Shown one piece after another: positions 39,358-51,620 of a stretch of DNA of 56,034 nucleotides; positions within the stretch are counted from its first letter, which is position 1; every line of letters begins with the position of its first letter. The notes beneath the pieces were generated by a model. The model searched no databases. It saw only the letters and a list, made by a program, of their open reading frames with translations, and was not told the DNA's origin. This stretch comes from Circinella minor. Taxonomy: Eukaryota > Mucoromycota > Mucoromycetes > Mucorales > Lichtheimiaceae. The stretch is taken from assembly GCA_016758965.1 (NCBI GenBank), contig JAEPRB010000252.1, positions 1 to 56,034 on the forward strand, written 5' to 3'. Made by a program: the position numbers and the translations under genes.

Positions 39358-40113
39358 TTGGTTGGAGAACAACAAGAACAGCAGTATTCTGACTGCCAAA
39401 CGGCATCACAACGGGCTTCTGCTCAATACGAAGAAGCCGTGTTTTATCCTTGCCTACCGGGAACTACCTCCATAAGTGATCATCATTCATCACCTTCTCA
39501 GCAAGAACAACATCAATTAATTCAAGATTCAACTACCAACTCAACAACTAACAATAATTATCTGGACGCCTCTTTTCCATCTACTCAAAGAATGTCGCTG
39601 CCACCTCTTGTCGGCAAGGATCTGTCTTCTCGTCGGCATCAACAGCAGCGATTCCAACCTTATCCTCAATATCATCCTAATCAACGAAATTATCAACAAC
39701 AAAGCCCAAATTCTACCTCCTCCTCTTTCTCCTCTTCCTCTCCATTTTCTTTCCGACAAGATGACTATTATAGTCAACAACAACAACAACAACAGAAACA
39801 ACAAGAAATCAAAAACAAACCTGCAACTATTAGTAAAGTAAAAGAACCAGACAAGTATATTGACTTATTTGATGCTATACCCGAACAACCTTCGGTATGG
39901 TCTAATATAACAAGTACAACTACTACTACAACAAATTTATCGTCAGTGGAACCAAGTTTCCAGGAAACTCTCTGTGATGACGACACTATTTTTTCAGAAT
40001 TTGCTCAGTTAACTGCTGATAATAATACTACTTCTCCTTCTATGTCATGTTTCGATGAATCATTCTCTCTGGATGATTCTTGTAACGATGACGATTTTGT
40101 ATTGTTTCCATAA
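39358..40113 (+). CDS. Orphan Q/S/T-rich protein with acidic C-terminus; start uncertain
   Basis: One long uninterrupted frame (251 codons from 39358, a TTG) ends at 40113. It is low complexity: Q/H/S/N-rich in the first two thirds. The last 90 residues are more ordered and acidic (EPDKYIDLFDAIPEQPSVWS ... FDESFSLDDSCNDDDFVLFP at the end), resembling a transcription activation domain. The nearest good upstream ATG (39302, with a TATA-like box about 90 bases ahead) is in a different frame and hits a stop at about 39473. In-frame ATG codons exist only from 39592 (173 residues). Either translation starts at 39592, or a short upstream exon is spliced in, or there is a frameshift. I recognise no family; a transcriptional role is only a guess from composition. 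Confidence 0.55.
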   Translation: MVGEQQEQQYSDCQTASQRASAQYEEAVFYPCLPGTTSISDHHSSPSQQEQHQLIQDSTTNSTTNNNYLDASFPSTQRMSLPPLVGKDLSSRRHQQQRFQPYPQYHPNQRNYQQQSPNSTSSSFSSSSPFSFRQDDYYSQQQQQQQKQQEIKNKPATISKVKEPDKYIDLFDAIPEQPSVWSNITSTTTTTTNLSSVEPSFQETLCDDDTIFSEFAQLTADNNTTSPSMSCFDESFSLDDSCNDDDFVLFP

Positions 40114-40346
40114 TCTCTTTTTTTTTTAATCTTTTTTTTTCTTATATCTATTTCCTTTTTTTCTTTTTCTTTTCTTTTTCCATCTTTTTATTATATATAG
40201 TATAATATAGTTCCTTTTCTCTCTCGCTCTATTTTTTTTCTTGTTCCTGTTTATTGTTCTTATCTTATTTTTTTTGAAAATTAAAAAAAAAACGCACACG
40301 TACAAATACATTACATATGTATATAAAAAAACAGTTATATATGGAA

Positions 40347-41166
40347 TTAGTTTTTAACAAGTGATTTTATATTATCTACTTTATCTAATAATGCTTGAGC
40401 TTGTCGTACACCTTCTTTACGTTGATGTCTTGCTTTTTCATCAAGTCCAGTAAGAATACCATCAAAATCAAATAAGATATTCATTAACTGTTCATTTAAA
40501 TAAACCCCATAATCTTGTAATTTCTTTTGTTCTTTTGAATTTACTTGTTCTTGTCTTCCTGTTCTTTGACTTAAAAATTCTTTTACTCGTTTTTCATATG
40601 ATTCAATATCGGGTACAATTTTTTGATTTAGTTTTTCAGTTACGATTGATATTTGTTCTAATAATTGTCCTTCTACTGTTCCAGAAGCAACATTATCCAT
40701 TGTCTAAAAAAAATAATGTTTTAATATTAGTTCATATTTCCCACTTCTTTTTTATATATTACATACACCTTCCCTTTTCCCTCTCCTTTTTACTTGATAT
40801 AAATAAAAATATACCTTTGCAGGTGTAGCCATAAGCGTCACTTTAGATCCATCCCGTATACCATAAGAGCTTAACCGTTCTTCATTATTTTTCATAACAG
40901 CTATTTTATATAAAATGTATTATTGAGAATGAAAGAGATTGAGGCATAAAATAAAATGTATTTTTTTTTCTAAAATAAAAATAAATAAGAATAAATGATA
41001 TAAAAAACTAACCTCCATAAGCCAACAACTTAATTCTTTCAGGATCGACATGTGTTATTTGATGACATTTTTCTTTCAAGTCATGTACAGTAGCATTTTC
41101 GAATTCTTCTGGTTTAAATTCAATATGAAATTGTTTTCCAGTCCATTTTACTTCAATATAAGGCAT
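40347..41166 (-). CDS. BAG1-like co-chaperone: ubiquitin-like domain plus BAG domain
   Basis: Three exons on the minus strand: 41166-41013, 40900-40815 and 40703-40347; 198 residues. The first 75 residues form a ubiquitin-like fold (MPYIEVKWTGKQFHIEF ... ATVHDLKEKCHQITHVDPER ... IKLLAYG ... YGIRDGSKVTLMA). The C-terminal 110 residues are a charged helical bundle with the BAG pattern (LNQKIVPDIESYEKRVKEF and LNEQLMNILFDFDGI, then ARHQRKEGVRQAQALLDKVD). BAG proteins act as nucleotide exchange factors of Hsp70, and the ubiquitin-like domain docks at the proteasome; fission yeast Bag101 and animal BAG1 share this order. Cytosolic, with no membrane anchor seen (unlike yeast Snl1). It shares a short divergent promoter with the SNF2 gene. 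Confidence 0.88.
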
Positions 41167-41440
41167 GGTTTATCTATTTTAGAATAAGTATTTGTTTTAT
41201 ATAAATATGAGATAATAAATTTAAAACAACTAAAAATAATTTATATTTATATTTGTTGTGGTTTTTTTTTTTACCTTTGTTTTATATATATATATATAAT
41301 GTTGTTACAACAAAAAAAAAAAAGTTGACAACGAGAAAAACTCTTGTCTCGCAGCAACTTTTTTTTATGCGCGTTGGAGCTTGAAAAAAAAAGGTTTAAT
41401 TCAACTTTTTTTTCTTTCCCCTCTTTTTACCAACATTATA
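41167..41440. promoter_or_regulatory. Compact divergent promoter, BAG1-like / SNF2 gene
   Basis: Only 274 bases separate two divergent start codons. Contains a (TA)n tract at about 41285-41299, poly-A/T runs and a T/C-rich stretch (41404-41430) directly ahead of the SNF2 ATG. Shared control is possible given the distance. Confidence 0.45.
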
Positions 41441-42886
41441 ATGTCAAAAGTTTTCAAAAGACGTCGATCAAGGTCCACTGATCCACGTGAATGGAATAAG
41501 AAATCTGCACCTTTTACATTGTTTAACGCTGAAGACGATAATAATAATAATAATCAAAAAGTAACGAAATATACACCAAAGCTAATCAAATTGAACAAGT
41601 ACAACAAATCACGTCTCAATAACGATAAGGATAAGAAAAACGGTACTACTACTACCACTACGAATACTACTGCTACAAGTCCATTAATATATGACTTATT
41701 TGGTTTCTCATTAAAAAACCAACCAAATCAACAAAGCCCGAAAGTGAAACAATTTCGACGACGACGTAAAGTTGGAATTATAGTAAATCCAAACAGTGAT
41801 GTTGAAGAACAAGTACGAATTCCTTACGGAATGTCGAAATATCTAAAAAAACACCAGGTAAATATAATATATATATATATATATATACAATCTTGGATGA
41901 TAAGAACCTTTCAGTGTATATATATTTTATTTAATACTTTTTATTGTTCTTTTTTATTATAAAGATTGAAGGTGTACAATTCATGTGGAAACATATTGTA
42001 GAACGTAAACAAGGTTGTGTTATTGCTCATTCGATGGGGTTAGGCAAATCAATACAAACAGTTACTTTTGTTACTACGTTATTGGATACTATGGCAAAAA
42101 ATACTCAACTCGGACCTACTTTGGATAGATTTAAAGTAAGTCTCATAAATATATACATGGGCATCCCCACATTCGGTTGTTAGTATTTATTATTATCATT
42201 ATTATTATTTTTATAGTCTAAAAGAATATTACTTCTTGCTCCATTGACAACATTAAGTAACTGGGTTTCAGAATTTGATAAATGGAGACCTCCTGAATGT
42301 CAAGATACAGGTGGCAACATTTATAATTATGCTGGTAAATATTTCCATAATAATAGTAATAATAAATAGTACTCATTCAGACCACTATTTTATTATAGCA
42401 ACTACTGATGCATCTGCATCACGACGATTGGGGTATTTACGACATTGGTACAATGATGGAGGTATTTTACTTATGAGCTATGAACAATTTCGTAGTTCTG
42501 TACTCAAAGAAGGGAATGATCCATTATTACGTACCATGTTAGTAGATCCTGGTCCTTCACTTCTTATAGCTGATGAAGCGCATCGGATCAAAAACAGTCA
42601 ATCACAATTGACACTTGCTATACAACAAATACGAACACGTGCACGTATTTGTTTAACAGGATCACCTATACAAAATAATTTAAGTGAATTTTACTGTGTA
42701 GTTGATTTTGCGTGTCCTGATTATTTACCAAATGAACAAGAATTTAAATACATGTATACCCGACCTATTCAAAATGTTTTTACTGATTCTTCTTCATCTG
42801 ATATTTATTTGGCAAAAAAGCAATTGTTTAAATTACAATTATTAACTTCTGATATTATGTTACGGTAAATTGATATAAAATGGGAG

Positions 42887-42917
<31 letters not shown>

Positions 42918-44529
42918 AAGAGAAAAAAGAGATGTTATTTTTGAATGAATCCATGATAATTGATTTTTATATGTATAGATGTGATGCAACAGTATTAACA
43001 AAGGACCTTCCTAAAAAGACAGAATATTATATAGCATGTAAATTAACGCATTTACAATATAAAGGATATGTAGCATTATTGGAACTTTTAAAAAGTTATG
43101 AAAATCCCATGATCAATCTATGTGTATTAAGAGCAATGTGTAATCATCCTTCAATATTTTATCAGGTAAAGTAATAGTAATAACTATAATTAATTCTGTA
43201 AATTATTAATAATAATAATTTACTTCTTTTTTTTTTTACAAGATGACATTGGATCGTCAAACAACAAAAGAAAAACATAAAACTATTGGTCGACAAGAAG
43301 ATTCAGATACCTTGTTTGATGAGGAAATGATGGAAATAGATCCAGCCATTATAAAAAACGCTGAATTTTTAAATTTGGCACAGAAATTATTTGATTCCCA
43401 CGAAGCAGGTAATATAACAATTTTTCATGCAAATAGCATAGCAACAACAATATAACCTTCAAGGTCTTTAAAGCATGATTGACATTTTAATATATAATAA
43501 CTATAGAGGATGTAACAAGTGTTGAATATTCATCCAAAATGGCAGTTATTGTCGCTATTGCTACTGAATGTCGTAATATGGATGATAAACTTATTATTGT
43601 TTCACATAGTATCTTATGTCTTGGTAATATGAACAATCTTCATATATGTTGATAATATAAAGTATATAGAGAAGAAGAAAAAACTGAGCTAAACTAATTT
43701 ATGTAATTTTTTTTTTTTTAGATTATCTGGAAGCATTATTCGAAAAATTACAATTTAAAACAGTCAGAATTGATGGTAGTACATTTCCTTCGGTAAGAAA
43801 CTATTCTTTTTATAATTATTATAATAATATAATTAAAATTCTAATAATTAATCATTTTAGGAACGACAACCTATTATTGAAAGATTTGGCAACGATGATA
43901 CTCAAGATATTATGTTACTATCTTCCCGAGCTGGTTCTTTGGGTGTTAATATTACAAGTGCAAATCGAATGATTCTTTGTGATTCTGACTGGAATCCTCA
44001 ACATGATGAGCAAAGTGTTGGTAGAGTATATCGATATGGACAAATTAAAGATGTTTTTATTTATCGATTTTATACTTATACGACAATGGAACATAAATTA
44101 TTATATCAAAGTATACATAAACGTGGATTGGCAAGGTAAATATATATATATAATAATGAATTGAGCAATAGAACTCATATAAATATATATAGTCGTGTAG
44201 TAGATAATGAAAAATTATTACCTCAAGATAAACGTGAAATGAAAAAATATTATGCAATACCAGAAGAACCAACAACAGAAAATGACAATGATAATAGTAA
44301 TTTATTATCCACTATTCCATTAGAAGAACGGGATACTTTATTACGAAATATCACACAACAAAAAGAACAATCTGTAAATATTCAAAGTATTGTAATAAAA
44401 GATGCATTGGATCATGGAGATAGAATGTTACAACCATCTGAAATGGAATTAGAAACGAATGATATTGAAAAAGCTAAACGAGAAGTTAAAGGATATCTTA
44501 AAACGTATTATATAAATAGGCAAAAATAA
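41441..44529 (+). CDS. SNF2-family ATPase, ATRX/ARIP4 (RAD54L2)-like subgroup
   Basis: Ten exons: 41441-41857, 41965-42135, 42217-42334, 42399-42864, 42979-43165, 43243-43408, 43507-43623, 43722-43792, 43861-44135 and 44193-44529; 774 residues. A basic, N/T-rich N-terminus (about 135 residues) leads into the ATPase. Motif I is HSMGLGKS (161-168), motif Ia LLLAPLTTLSNW, motif II DEAH (294-297), motif III LTGSPIQNNLSE, then IIVSHSILCL, RIDGSTFP, SRAGSLGVNI and QSVGRVYRYGQ (622-632, motif VI). The EGVQFMWKHI ... GCVIAHSMGLGKSIQ opening and DEAH rather than DEGH point to the ATRX/ARIP4 side of the Rad54-like group. Such enzymes move nucleosomes or strip DNA-binding proteins using ATP. It is shorter than metazoan ATRX and has no PHD-type finger. 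The C-terminal 100 residues are acidic and helical. Confidence 0.88.
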
Positions 44530-44948
44530 TATCAAAATATAAAGTATATCAAATGTAATCAATGTAAATAAACAGTCATTCAAATTATCCATTTTTTCCC
44601 CTTTTTTGAGTGTTTCGAATCGAATTTTGAAAAGACCCTTTAGAATCTGCTTAGTCCGTCTAGTTCAAACTTAATATTGTATTTAATAGCTCTGGTAAAT
44701 ATATATATATATATATAAACAATAATGACTTTAAAAGGCACAACGCATTTCGCATATTTGGCAACGTCAGATTTCTGTGCACAGAGAAAAAAATCATATG
44801 TTAGAGGGGGGGGGATAAAATTCAAGAGTAAGGGAAGACTACAGTAGTTGAGAGGGAAGATAGTGCTGAGCGATAAAGAAAAATTGATGATAAATAAAGA
44901 GCTTGGATGATGGTTTTTTTTAACAGAAAATAGATAAGAAGATATAAG

Positions 44949-46330
44949 TTATGGAGATGATGGTGGTGGTGGTGGTGGGGCTATTATATCGATAAGCAGA
45001 GGATGCAGGTCATGTTCTATCCAAAGTACGGAATCATTGGATGGTATTTCGTTGACAATTGAATCAGGTTCAAATTTGTCTTTGCCATGACAAAGTGCGT
45101 CAATATTAAACATGAATTGAGTTAATTGGTTCCATAAATTGATCCAATAGCGTCGTTTAATAGGGTTGCGAGATCGGTTTTTTGGTAGTGCGTTCAATTT
45201 AAAGGATATAGGATTAAGGACTACATAAGGAACATTGAGTCGCCTATAAGCATTGAGGCAATATATGACATATTGGCGTGAGAAGTGATTTTGGTAATTG
45301 TAGTTGTTACATGTTACATCTGGTCAGCCTATTATGGAAACTGTTATCTAATATATTTCCCTCCAAATAAATAACATAATAATGAATACGTAAGCTTTTG
45401 TCACCATTTTCTAATTGAAAGATTTCAACTTAAATAAGTTCTATACTTGGAATGTCTGTCTTGTTCAAATTTACTGTATTTTTAGACTTTTTTTTTTTTT
45501 GGTGGATTACAATGCTCAGTGGATAGGTGAAAAAAAAAGTTCTTGAGATAAAAAAAAAAAATATGGTGAAAATCAAAAATATCGGAGAAGAAGGGGTGTT
45601 TTTTAGCTTATATGTAGGCGAAGATAATGGTGATATAATATAAAATGAATTTAATTACGTAGGAAGAGTTTTGCGAAGAATTAATTTGAGAGTTAGAAGG
45701 TGATAAGAGAGTTGATCGATTCACATTAAAAATCTATTGTTGTTCTGAATCATTTTCGTGTATATTACGTTCGTCTGTCTGCCATGTTTTTCATGGATAA
45801 AATCAGTTCCTTCTAGACAGTCTACTGTATTAGGAATATGGACGGGCCTTTTGGATTTACCTTCACTGGCTAGGCATCCATTATGCCACGTCATATATTC
45901 CATTCGCGAATATTTTATTCAAATAAATTGAATGTTCTTGAAAAAAAACACAGTATATAGAACTCGCGAAGAAAATGATATGAGAATGTCTATTTTTACA
46001 CCCATAAAATATGATCACATGGTTAAAATATTATTAATATTATTGTATGTACGTAGCAGTAATATTTCATTGATAAATTAGGTATTTGTATTGACACAAG
46101 TAACGTAAATGGTAAGCGTTAACAAGCATAGCTTAACATCAACCATTGAACATTTTGTATATTACGTAATTATTACATAGTGTTAGACTTTGATCTTTTT
46201 GGTCCAGAACAATTGTGTTTATCTGGCGATCCAATAAGAAGTTCTTTTGTCGCATGATCAAGTGTTTACTGATAACATTGTTCACCATTTAAATTTGACA
46301 TGAACTCATTTTGACACATATTATTATCTC
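44949..46330 (-). pseudogene. Decayed minus-strand coding fragments, family not recognised
   Basis: At least three protein-like stretches lie on the minus strand in different frames. (1) About 46330-46180 contains HATKELLIGSPDKHNCSGPK, broken by a TAA. (2) 45903-45721 contains NGCLASEGKSKRPVHIPNTV. (3) About 45420-44949: a frame with FQLENGDKSLRIHYYVIYLE ends at a stop near 45310, while a neighbouring frame continues CNNYNYQNHFSRQYVIYCLN to a proline run and a stop at 44949-44951. Frame changes between adjacent plausible segments suggest a degraded gene or insertion. The last 110 codons (45320-44949) might still be an exon with acceptor CCAG near 45320. I cannot name a family. The remaining bases of 44530-46490 are AT-rich, with (TA)n at about 44700-44716. 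Confidence 0.35.
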
Positions 46331-46498
46331 TCTTTCTTTCACTTTTTTTTTTTTTTGTATAAATCTCCTTTCCTTTGTTCTTATTCTTATAAATCTCAAG
46401 CATATTCATTATTTTATCTTCTATTATCATTCCTCACATTAAGTATCTACAACTTTCATCTTGTCTTATGTTTGTTACACGTTCCAATTTAAAAAATG

Positions 46499-49400
46499 CA
46501 TGCCAGTTAGGGAAAAGTAATATTTTAATGCCGTGACAATTTCCGACTGGATTATCCTGATGTGACAAAAGCACAACTTAAATCGGCGTATGGTGAATTA
46601 TATGCTTTTGTACCTGGAAAAGAAAATTTACGGAAGTCCCTTAAAATATTGAAGCGACATGGAGTGCAACCTTACCAATAACCGTGTGAGCAACAACAAC
46701 AACAGCCACTAGACAAATAAAACTCGGCTACTGTCACAAAGCTTCAATATTAGTTATCCATATAAATAATAATAATAGTAATGGTGATCAAAGAAAACTC
46801 GACAAAATGAAAATAGTAACTGAATCAACATCTATCCAACCAAAAGGCTTGTTGCTTCTTGTCGGATTTGCTTACTTATATATAACTTGTGTGTATACGT
46901 ATTAATTTTCATCGAGAAAACATGCTCAGATAAAAATTAACCCTTCAGGTACTACGACAGTTGCAATATTGTACCATGTTGATTCATATCTTGGTTCTAA
47001 AACAGAGTGGTTCGACTTAAAGAATGTATTTAATTACAAAGTAAGTTATATTTTGGTGTGTATATATGATAATAATTTATATATATATATATATATATAA
47101 TTGTGGCAAATTAGGTACTAACCATTTATTTAACAGCCAATTAAAGAATTAAAATATCTACCTAGACGAGCACCGTTACCTTCTCCATAAACAGAAGCAA
47201 CATTAAAAAGTTCTGATGAATCAGCGTTACATCATAGCATCAGAACAAATTTGAAGCGCGAAGACATGACTTCATATTACACCCAGGGTATCTGTTACAA
47301 ATTAAAAGCCGATATTGAAAATGCATTAGAAGATGGATCAATTGCCGAGATTGCGCTAAAGAAGCTTGATGTGTTACAACTACGAAAACAAGAAAAAAGA
47401 AAAATGTTACTCAAAGGTCTTTTAGATATAATACAAAGGAGTATTTTACCCAGTAATCCAGATATTCAGGTGTCCGACAGTTGGTTTAGTAATCGAATAG
47501 GTATATATAACAAGAAGGTCAATAATTGATTGAAGAAGGAAGAAATTACCTTGAAGCTAACGACTGGAACGATGTATTTGGGGAATATCAAAACGAACAA
47601 GCTGACAGAATTAGCAGTGGTAAGTACGAGTTATTGAAGAAGATGAAGATGACAATAATAATATCGAGAAAAGCAACAAAACTGCCAAGGTTACGGAGAC
47701 GATAACATTTAGTTTGAGAAGTATCCTCCGTGAGGAACTTGACTACAATGATTTTAAAAAACTATTGCGAAAGAACAAGAGCACGTTACAAGATGCTTCG
47801 TCCAAATGTCAAATGCAACAAAAGTCTTAACAGAATTAGTAGTAAAAGGTGAAACTGTAAACCTCTATGGTGTTAAAATCCAACGAAATATATTTGATTT
47901 CAAGAAGCTTGTTGGAAACTTTGATTTCGGCACTTACAACAATAATGATTCCTCAACAAGTATACGAGTATCGGGAATACCTAAACAGGAAGATCTTCCA
48001 AAACTTGATCTGGTATATTCGTTTACATATTCTTCTAACCTTTTTTCGGGTAAGTTTGTGATGGACGGTGCGAATATGATTGGTGTTGGCTTTTTTTTTC
48101 AGAATTAGTTTATTAACATACTCGATCATGTATTACTAATTAATAGGCTGTGTGGGTTCAAGTGTACGTGAATGGACCAACAAGTCTAACAGCGTCAAGG
48201 AACGGACCGACTTTGCGTTTACCAGCGCTGTCAACAATGCTTTTGCGTGAATGTCACACAAATACGAAAAAGATTTGGCCTAGAGCAAGGCACAACCGTG
48301 ATCTTCGCGTCACAATGCTTCAAAAAAAACTTGTATAAACGCGTGGAAAAGCGTAATCAGTACGCTGAGGAGAAAAAGGAAAACGAGAAAAGTAAAAAGC
48401 ATTTATTCAATAAAAGACATGTAACCAAGCAGGTGAAGGGCTATTACACCAAAGAATTGTGATGGCCTATGACGCGAGGAAGAAATCAAGAGATTGTTTT
48501 TGAGCTGTTATCTAAAACTGAAGAATGGGAATTAACGGGGGGTTTTTTTACGACAAATTTGATTTACTTTAAGGAAATGCTAACTGCCTCTCCTTAAAAT
48601 ATAGCGCAATGATATCATCAACAACACTAAGGCCAAATGTATTACTGGAACCAAAGAAGATGAAGCAGATAAAACACTCACAGCTGATTTCAATAACTTG
48701 AACCATTTGCGTCTGCGTGATGGTGACGAGGATCAAGAAGAAGATGATGATGAAGTATCCAAAGTTAAAAAGGAAATAAGCATATGAAAAATCTGAGCGT
48801 TGGTGGAAATTATTAAGCGTTTGTTGGATGAAGGGATGTATAACGCCAATGGAAAAACAATCAAGGATACATCATTTAAAGGAACAAACCTGAAGCAAGA
48901 ATGTGAAGGTGTTTCTTGGGTATACAATGCACTTGAACCTTATTATTTTTACCAAGCGAATAGAGAAAAAAAAAGACGATAACAACAACAGTAACGACGA
49001 CGATGAAGATGAAACGGAAGTAATAACAGTCCACCAATGTACATCACTTGCTTTTATTAATAATGTAACAGCCCCTTTGTTTGGTCCTCAACAAAAACAA
49101 TGGGAGGTATATCCTTGTGTTGATAAAGAAGATTGATCATTCCATTCTTATCTCGACTGACGTATTGTACACCCTTTTTTCCAAGAAATTCGGTATATCA
49201 GATGGGCCATCCAATAGCTATATATCAAACAAGAGGCAGGTTACAATCGCAAGTTAAAACCTTCCATATTTGTTGCCTTTTTTTAACATACGTACCCAAA
49301 ATCACACAAACAATGCGACAAAAGAAATTGGGTCTCTTTTACCGAGTCACCTTTGTCAATCGACGTGTGTTATGCGTATTGGGTACGTACGAAGTATGTG

Positions 49401-50974
49401 ACCAAGATTTGTCAAGGAGAGGAACAAAACAAATATACAGATGATCAAGATGGCAGCGCTAGTGATATATATGATAGTGAGAATAAAATTATGGTAGACT
49501 CATCAAGTCAAAATGATACTTGATGTTTGCAACCACAATAAACAACAACATCAAACGAGTCAACATAATGTTTCAAAACAAAAAGAAAAGGGTTTGTGCT
49601 GGTAAAGGAAAGTGGAAAAGGGAAGTCATCCAAAGCACACACAAAAAAAAAAAAGAAAAAGAAAAGCAAAAAGTGGTATTACGACGAGAATCCAACTTGG
49701 GAAATCCTAAAAAAAAAATGGGCAACACAAAATAATAATGACACACAACTCGAAAAGCAAATTGACAACTTGGACACCAAGATCGACAAATTAACATGAC
49801 ACTTTCCTGAACTATTTAGTATATATGCAGATCCTGAACTGAAACGTGCTGATCTAGGATGATTGCTACATAATTACGACAACGACGACTGCCAAATGGT
49901 TTCAAGGTCCCATGGGAACCAGATTTATATGATGAACCTCAATCTGTCAGAATTCGGGTTCGTTTGATAGAAAAAGAAGTTGTATAGAAACAGAACGACA
50001 TAAATAGTCAATGCACGATCAAAGCTTTATATTTTGCAAAAGCAAAAACTTGGACAAGATGTTACCATCGAGACATTTAGTGGTGGCAAACAGTAAGTAA
50101 TGTTTGGTTTCAATTAATACAGCAACACGACAAATAATAAATAATATATAGCAACTTGTTGATACATGATAATTCTTTTAGACTAAAATACAAAAAATAA
50201 TTCTAAAATCATTAACCAACAGCACCAAATTACAAATAAACGGTACTGATCCTGGCCATATTGTAGCGGCTACTGCGGTGTCGACAGATGTTTCAAATGT
50301 ATTTCAAATAGTCAAGAAGTTTGTCAACGGGTTGTTAACTCCAACGACAACAACACTAATCAAATCATCGCTATCATCATCACAACAAGAACAGAATGCA
50401 GATAACGAGTTTACATCTTTACCTAAACGAAAGATATACACTACAAAAACAAAGAATTGCGTTACATTTTCCAGTAAGCACAGAAAACGATGAGAGATAT
50501 TCAAGAAGAAAAACAAAGATAACAGTGATACTGACATCGGTAAAAGACGCAAAGAGGCACACATTCGTGAATATCGTCACCGATATGACCACCAAAAATT
50601 AATCAACAGCTGGTGTGTACATACTCTACATATGGTGTGGTTCTCGGTGTGCTGGTAACAATCTCAAGAAACATCAAAAAGGTGCATGCAAGAAACTGAA
50701 ACAAGAGATACATGGATGGCTTATAACAGATGAATACAAGACAAGTGAAACCTGCCCTTTTTGTCATTGCAGGTTGACACTACAGAAGTATCGTAATGAT
50801 GGTAGATTGGAGGTTGTGAATGGTGCACTTAGATGCATGAATATCGATTGCCCAAGCAAAGGAAGAAATATTACATTCAATCGAGATACTATAATAGTAT
50901 TAAATATTGGTGTGAATGGGGATAAACCAATCCCTCCTCTTCTACACTCTCTCCCGCTTCCCGCGGTTTTTTGA
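46499..50974 (+). pseudogene. Degraded Fanzor (eukaryotic TnpB-like RNA-guided nuclease) gene
   Basis: Protein-like segments run through 4.5 kb of the plus strand but are split by stops and frame changes (e.g. in-frame TAA at 46678 and 47188, TGA at 48247 and 48460). The C-terminal third carries the Fanzor/TnpB hallmarks in order. RuvC-I: NGTDPGHIVAATAV, Asp codon 50248-50250. Then a gap of about 500 bases. Next comes a conserved pre-finger region ending DEYKTS, then a C4 zinc finger: CPFC (50753-50764) and CMNIDC (50834-50851). Last is RuvC-III: TFNRD, Asp codon 50885-50887, followed by VLNI. This fits the D ... TS-x2-C4 finger ... RD signature described for Fanzor proteins. Spliceosomal introns are still recognisable (47041-47137; about 50092-50220; 48051-48147). 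N-terminal segments (e.g. KINPSGTTTVAILYHVDSYL) are unassigned. Reading breaks imply the copy is inactive. Confidence 0.75.
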
Positions 50975-51532
50975 CGTAACACCAGTTCTGGTGCTTAGTA
51001 GACTTTTGATTCGGTTACTGCTTGGTTTCAATATCTTGATCAGATTAAAAAAAAACATTTTTTTTTTTTTTTTTTTAGACCAATCTTCTTTTTTTTCTTG
51101 AAACCTTGAAAAAGAAAATGTTTTTATCATTTTTTTTTTTTTTGTAAAGTTTGAAAAGGAAACAAAGTGTAATGTTGGGGGGAGGGGAAGGGAAAAAAGG
51201 GGTTGGGGGTTGGAAAGATAAAACAAATTGAATGCAAAGGTGTAAAAAAAAAAAATAAGTAATTATTGTTATTGTCGTTGTAAATATAAAAATGTATAAT
51301 AAAATGTATTTGTTATTGTTATTTAAAATTGAATTGTTTTGTAAATTAGTTTTGGTAGAGTTTTTTTTTATTATTATTATTCTCGAAAAAAAAAAAAGAG
51401 TCAGCTTTTTTTTTTCTTTAATAGAAATATTTGTCAACGAGTCCATGGCGGCCTATAGAATATAAAACATTGGTCATTTTAGTAAATGTTTAATATATAA
51501 ATAGAGTAAAAGAAAGGTAAAAATTTTTTTTA
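50975..51532. other. Intergenic between Fanzor relic and velvet gene
   Basis: 558 bases. A perfect 6-bp stem with 2-base loop (CACCAGTTCTGGTG) lies at 50980-50993, directly after the relic. The rest alternates T runs (51059-51076, 51130-51143), a G-rich stretch (51176-51210) and A runs. It includes the velvet gene 3' UTR. No gene seen. Confidence 0.4.
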
Positions 51533-51589
51533 TTACATTTGTTGTTCATCACTTCTTCGTCGCCATTGATAGATTGGTTGCCATGAAGG

Positions 51590-51620
<31 letters not shown>

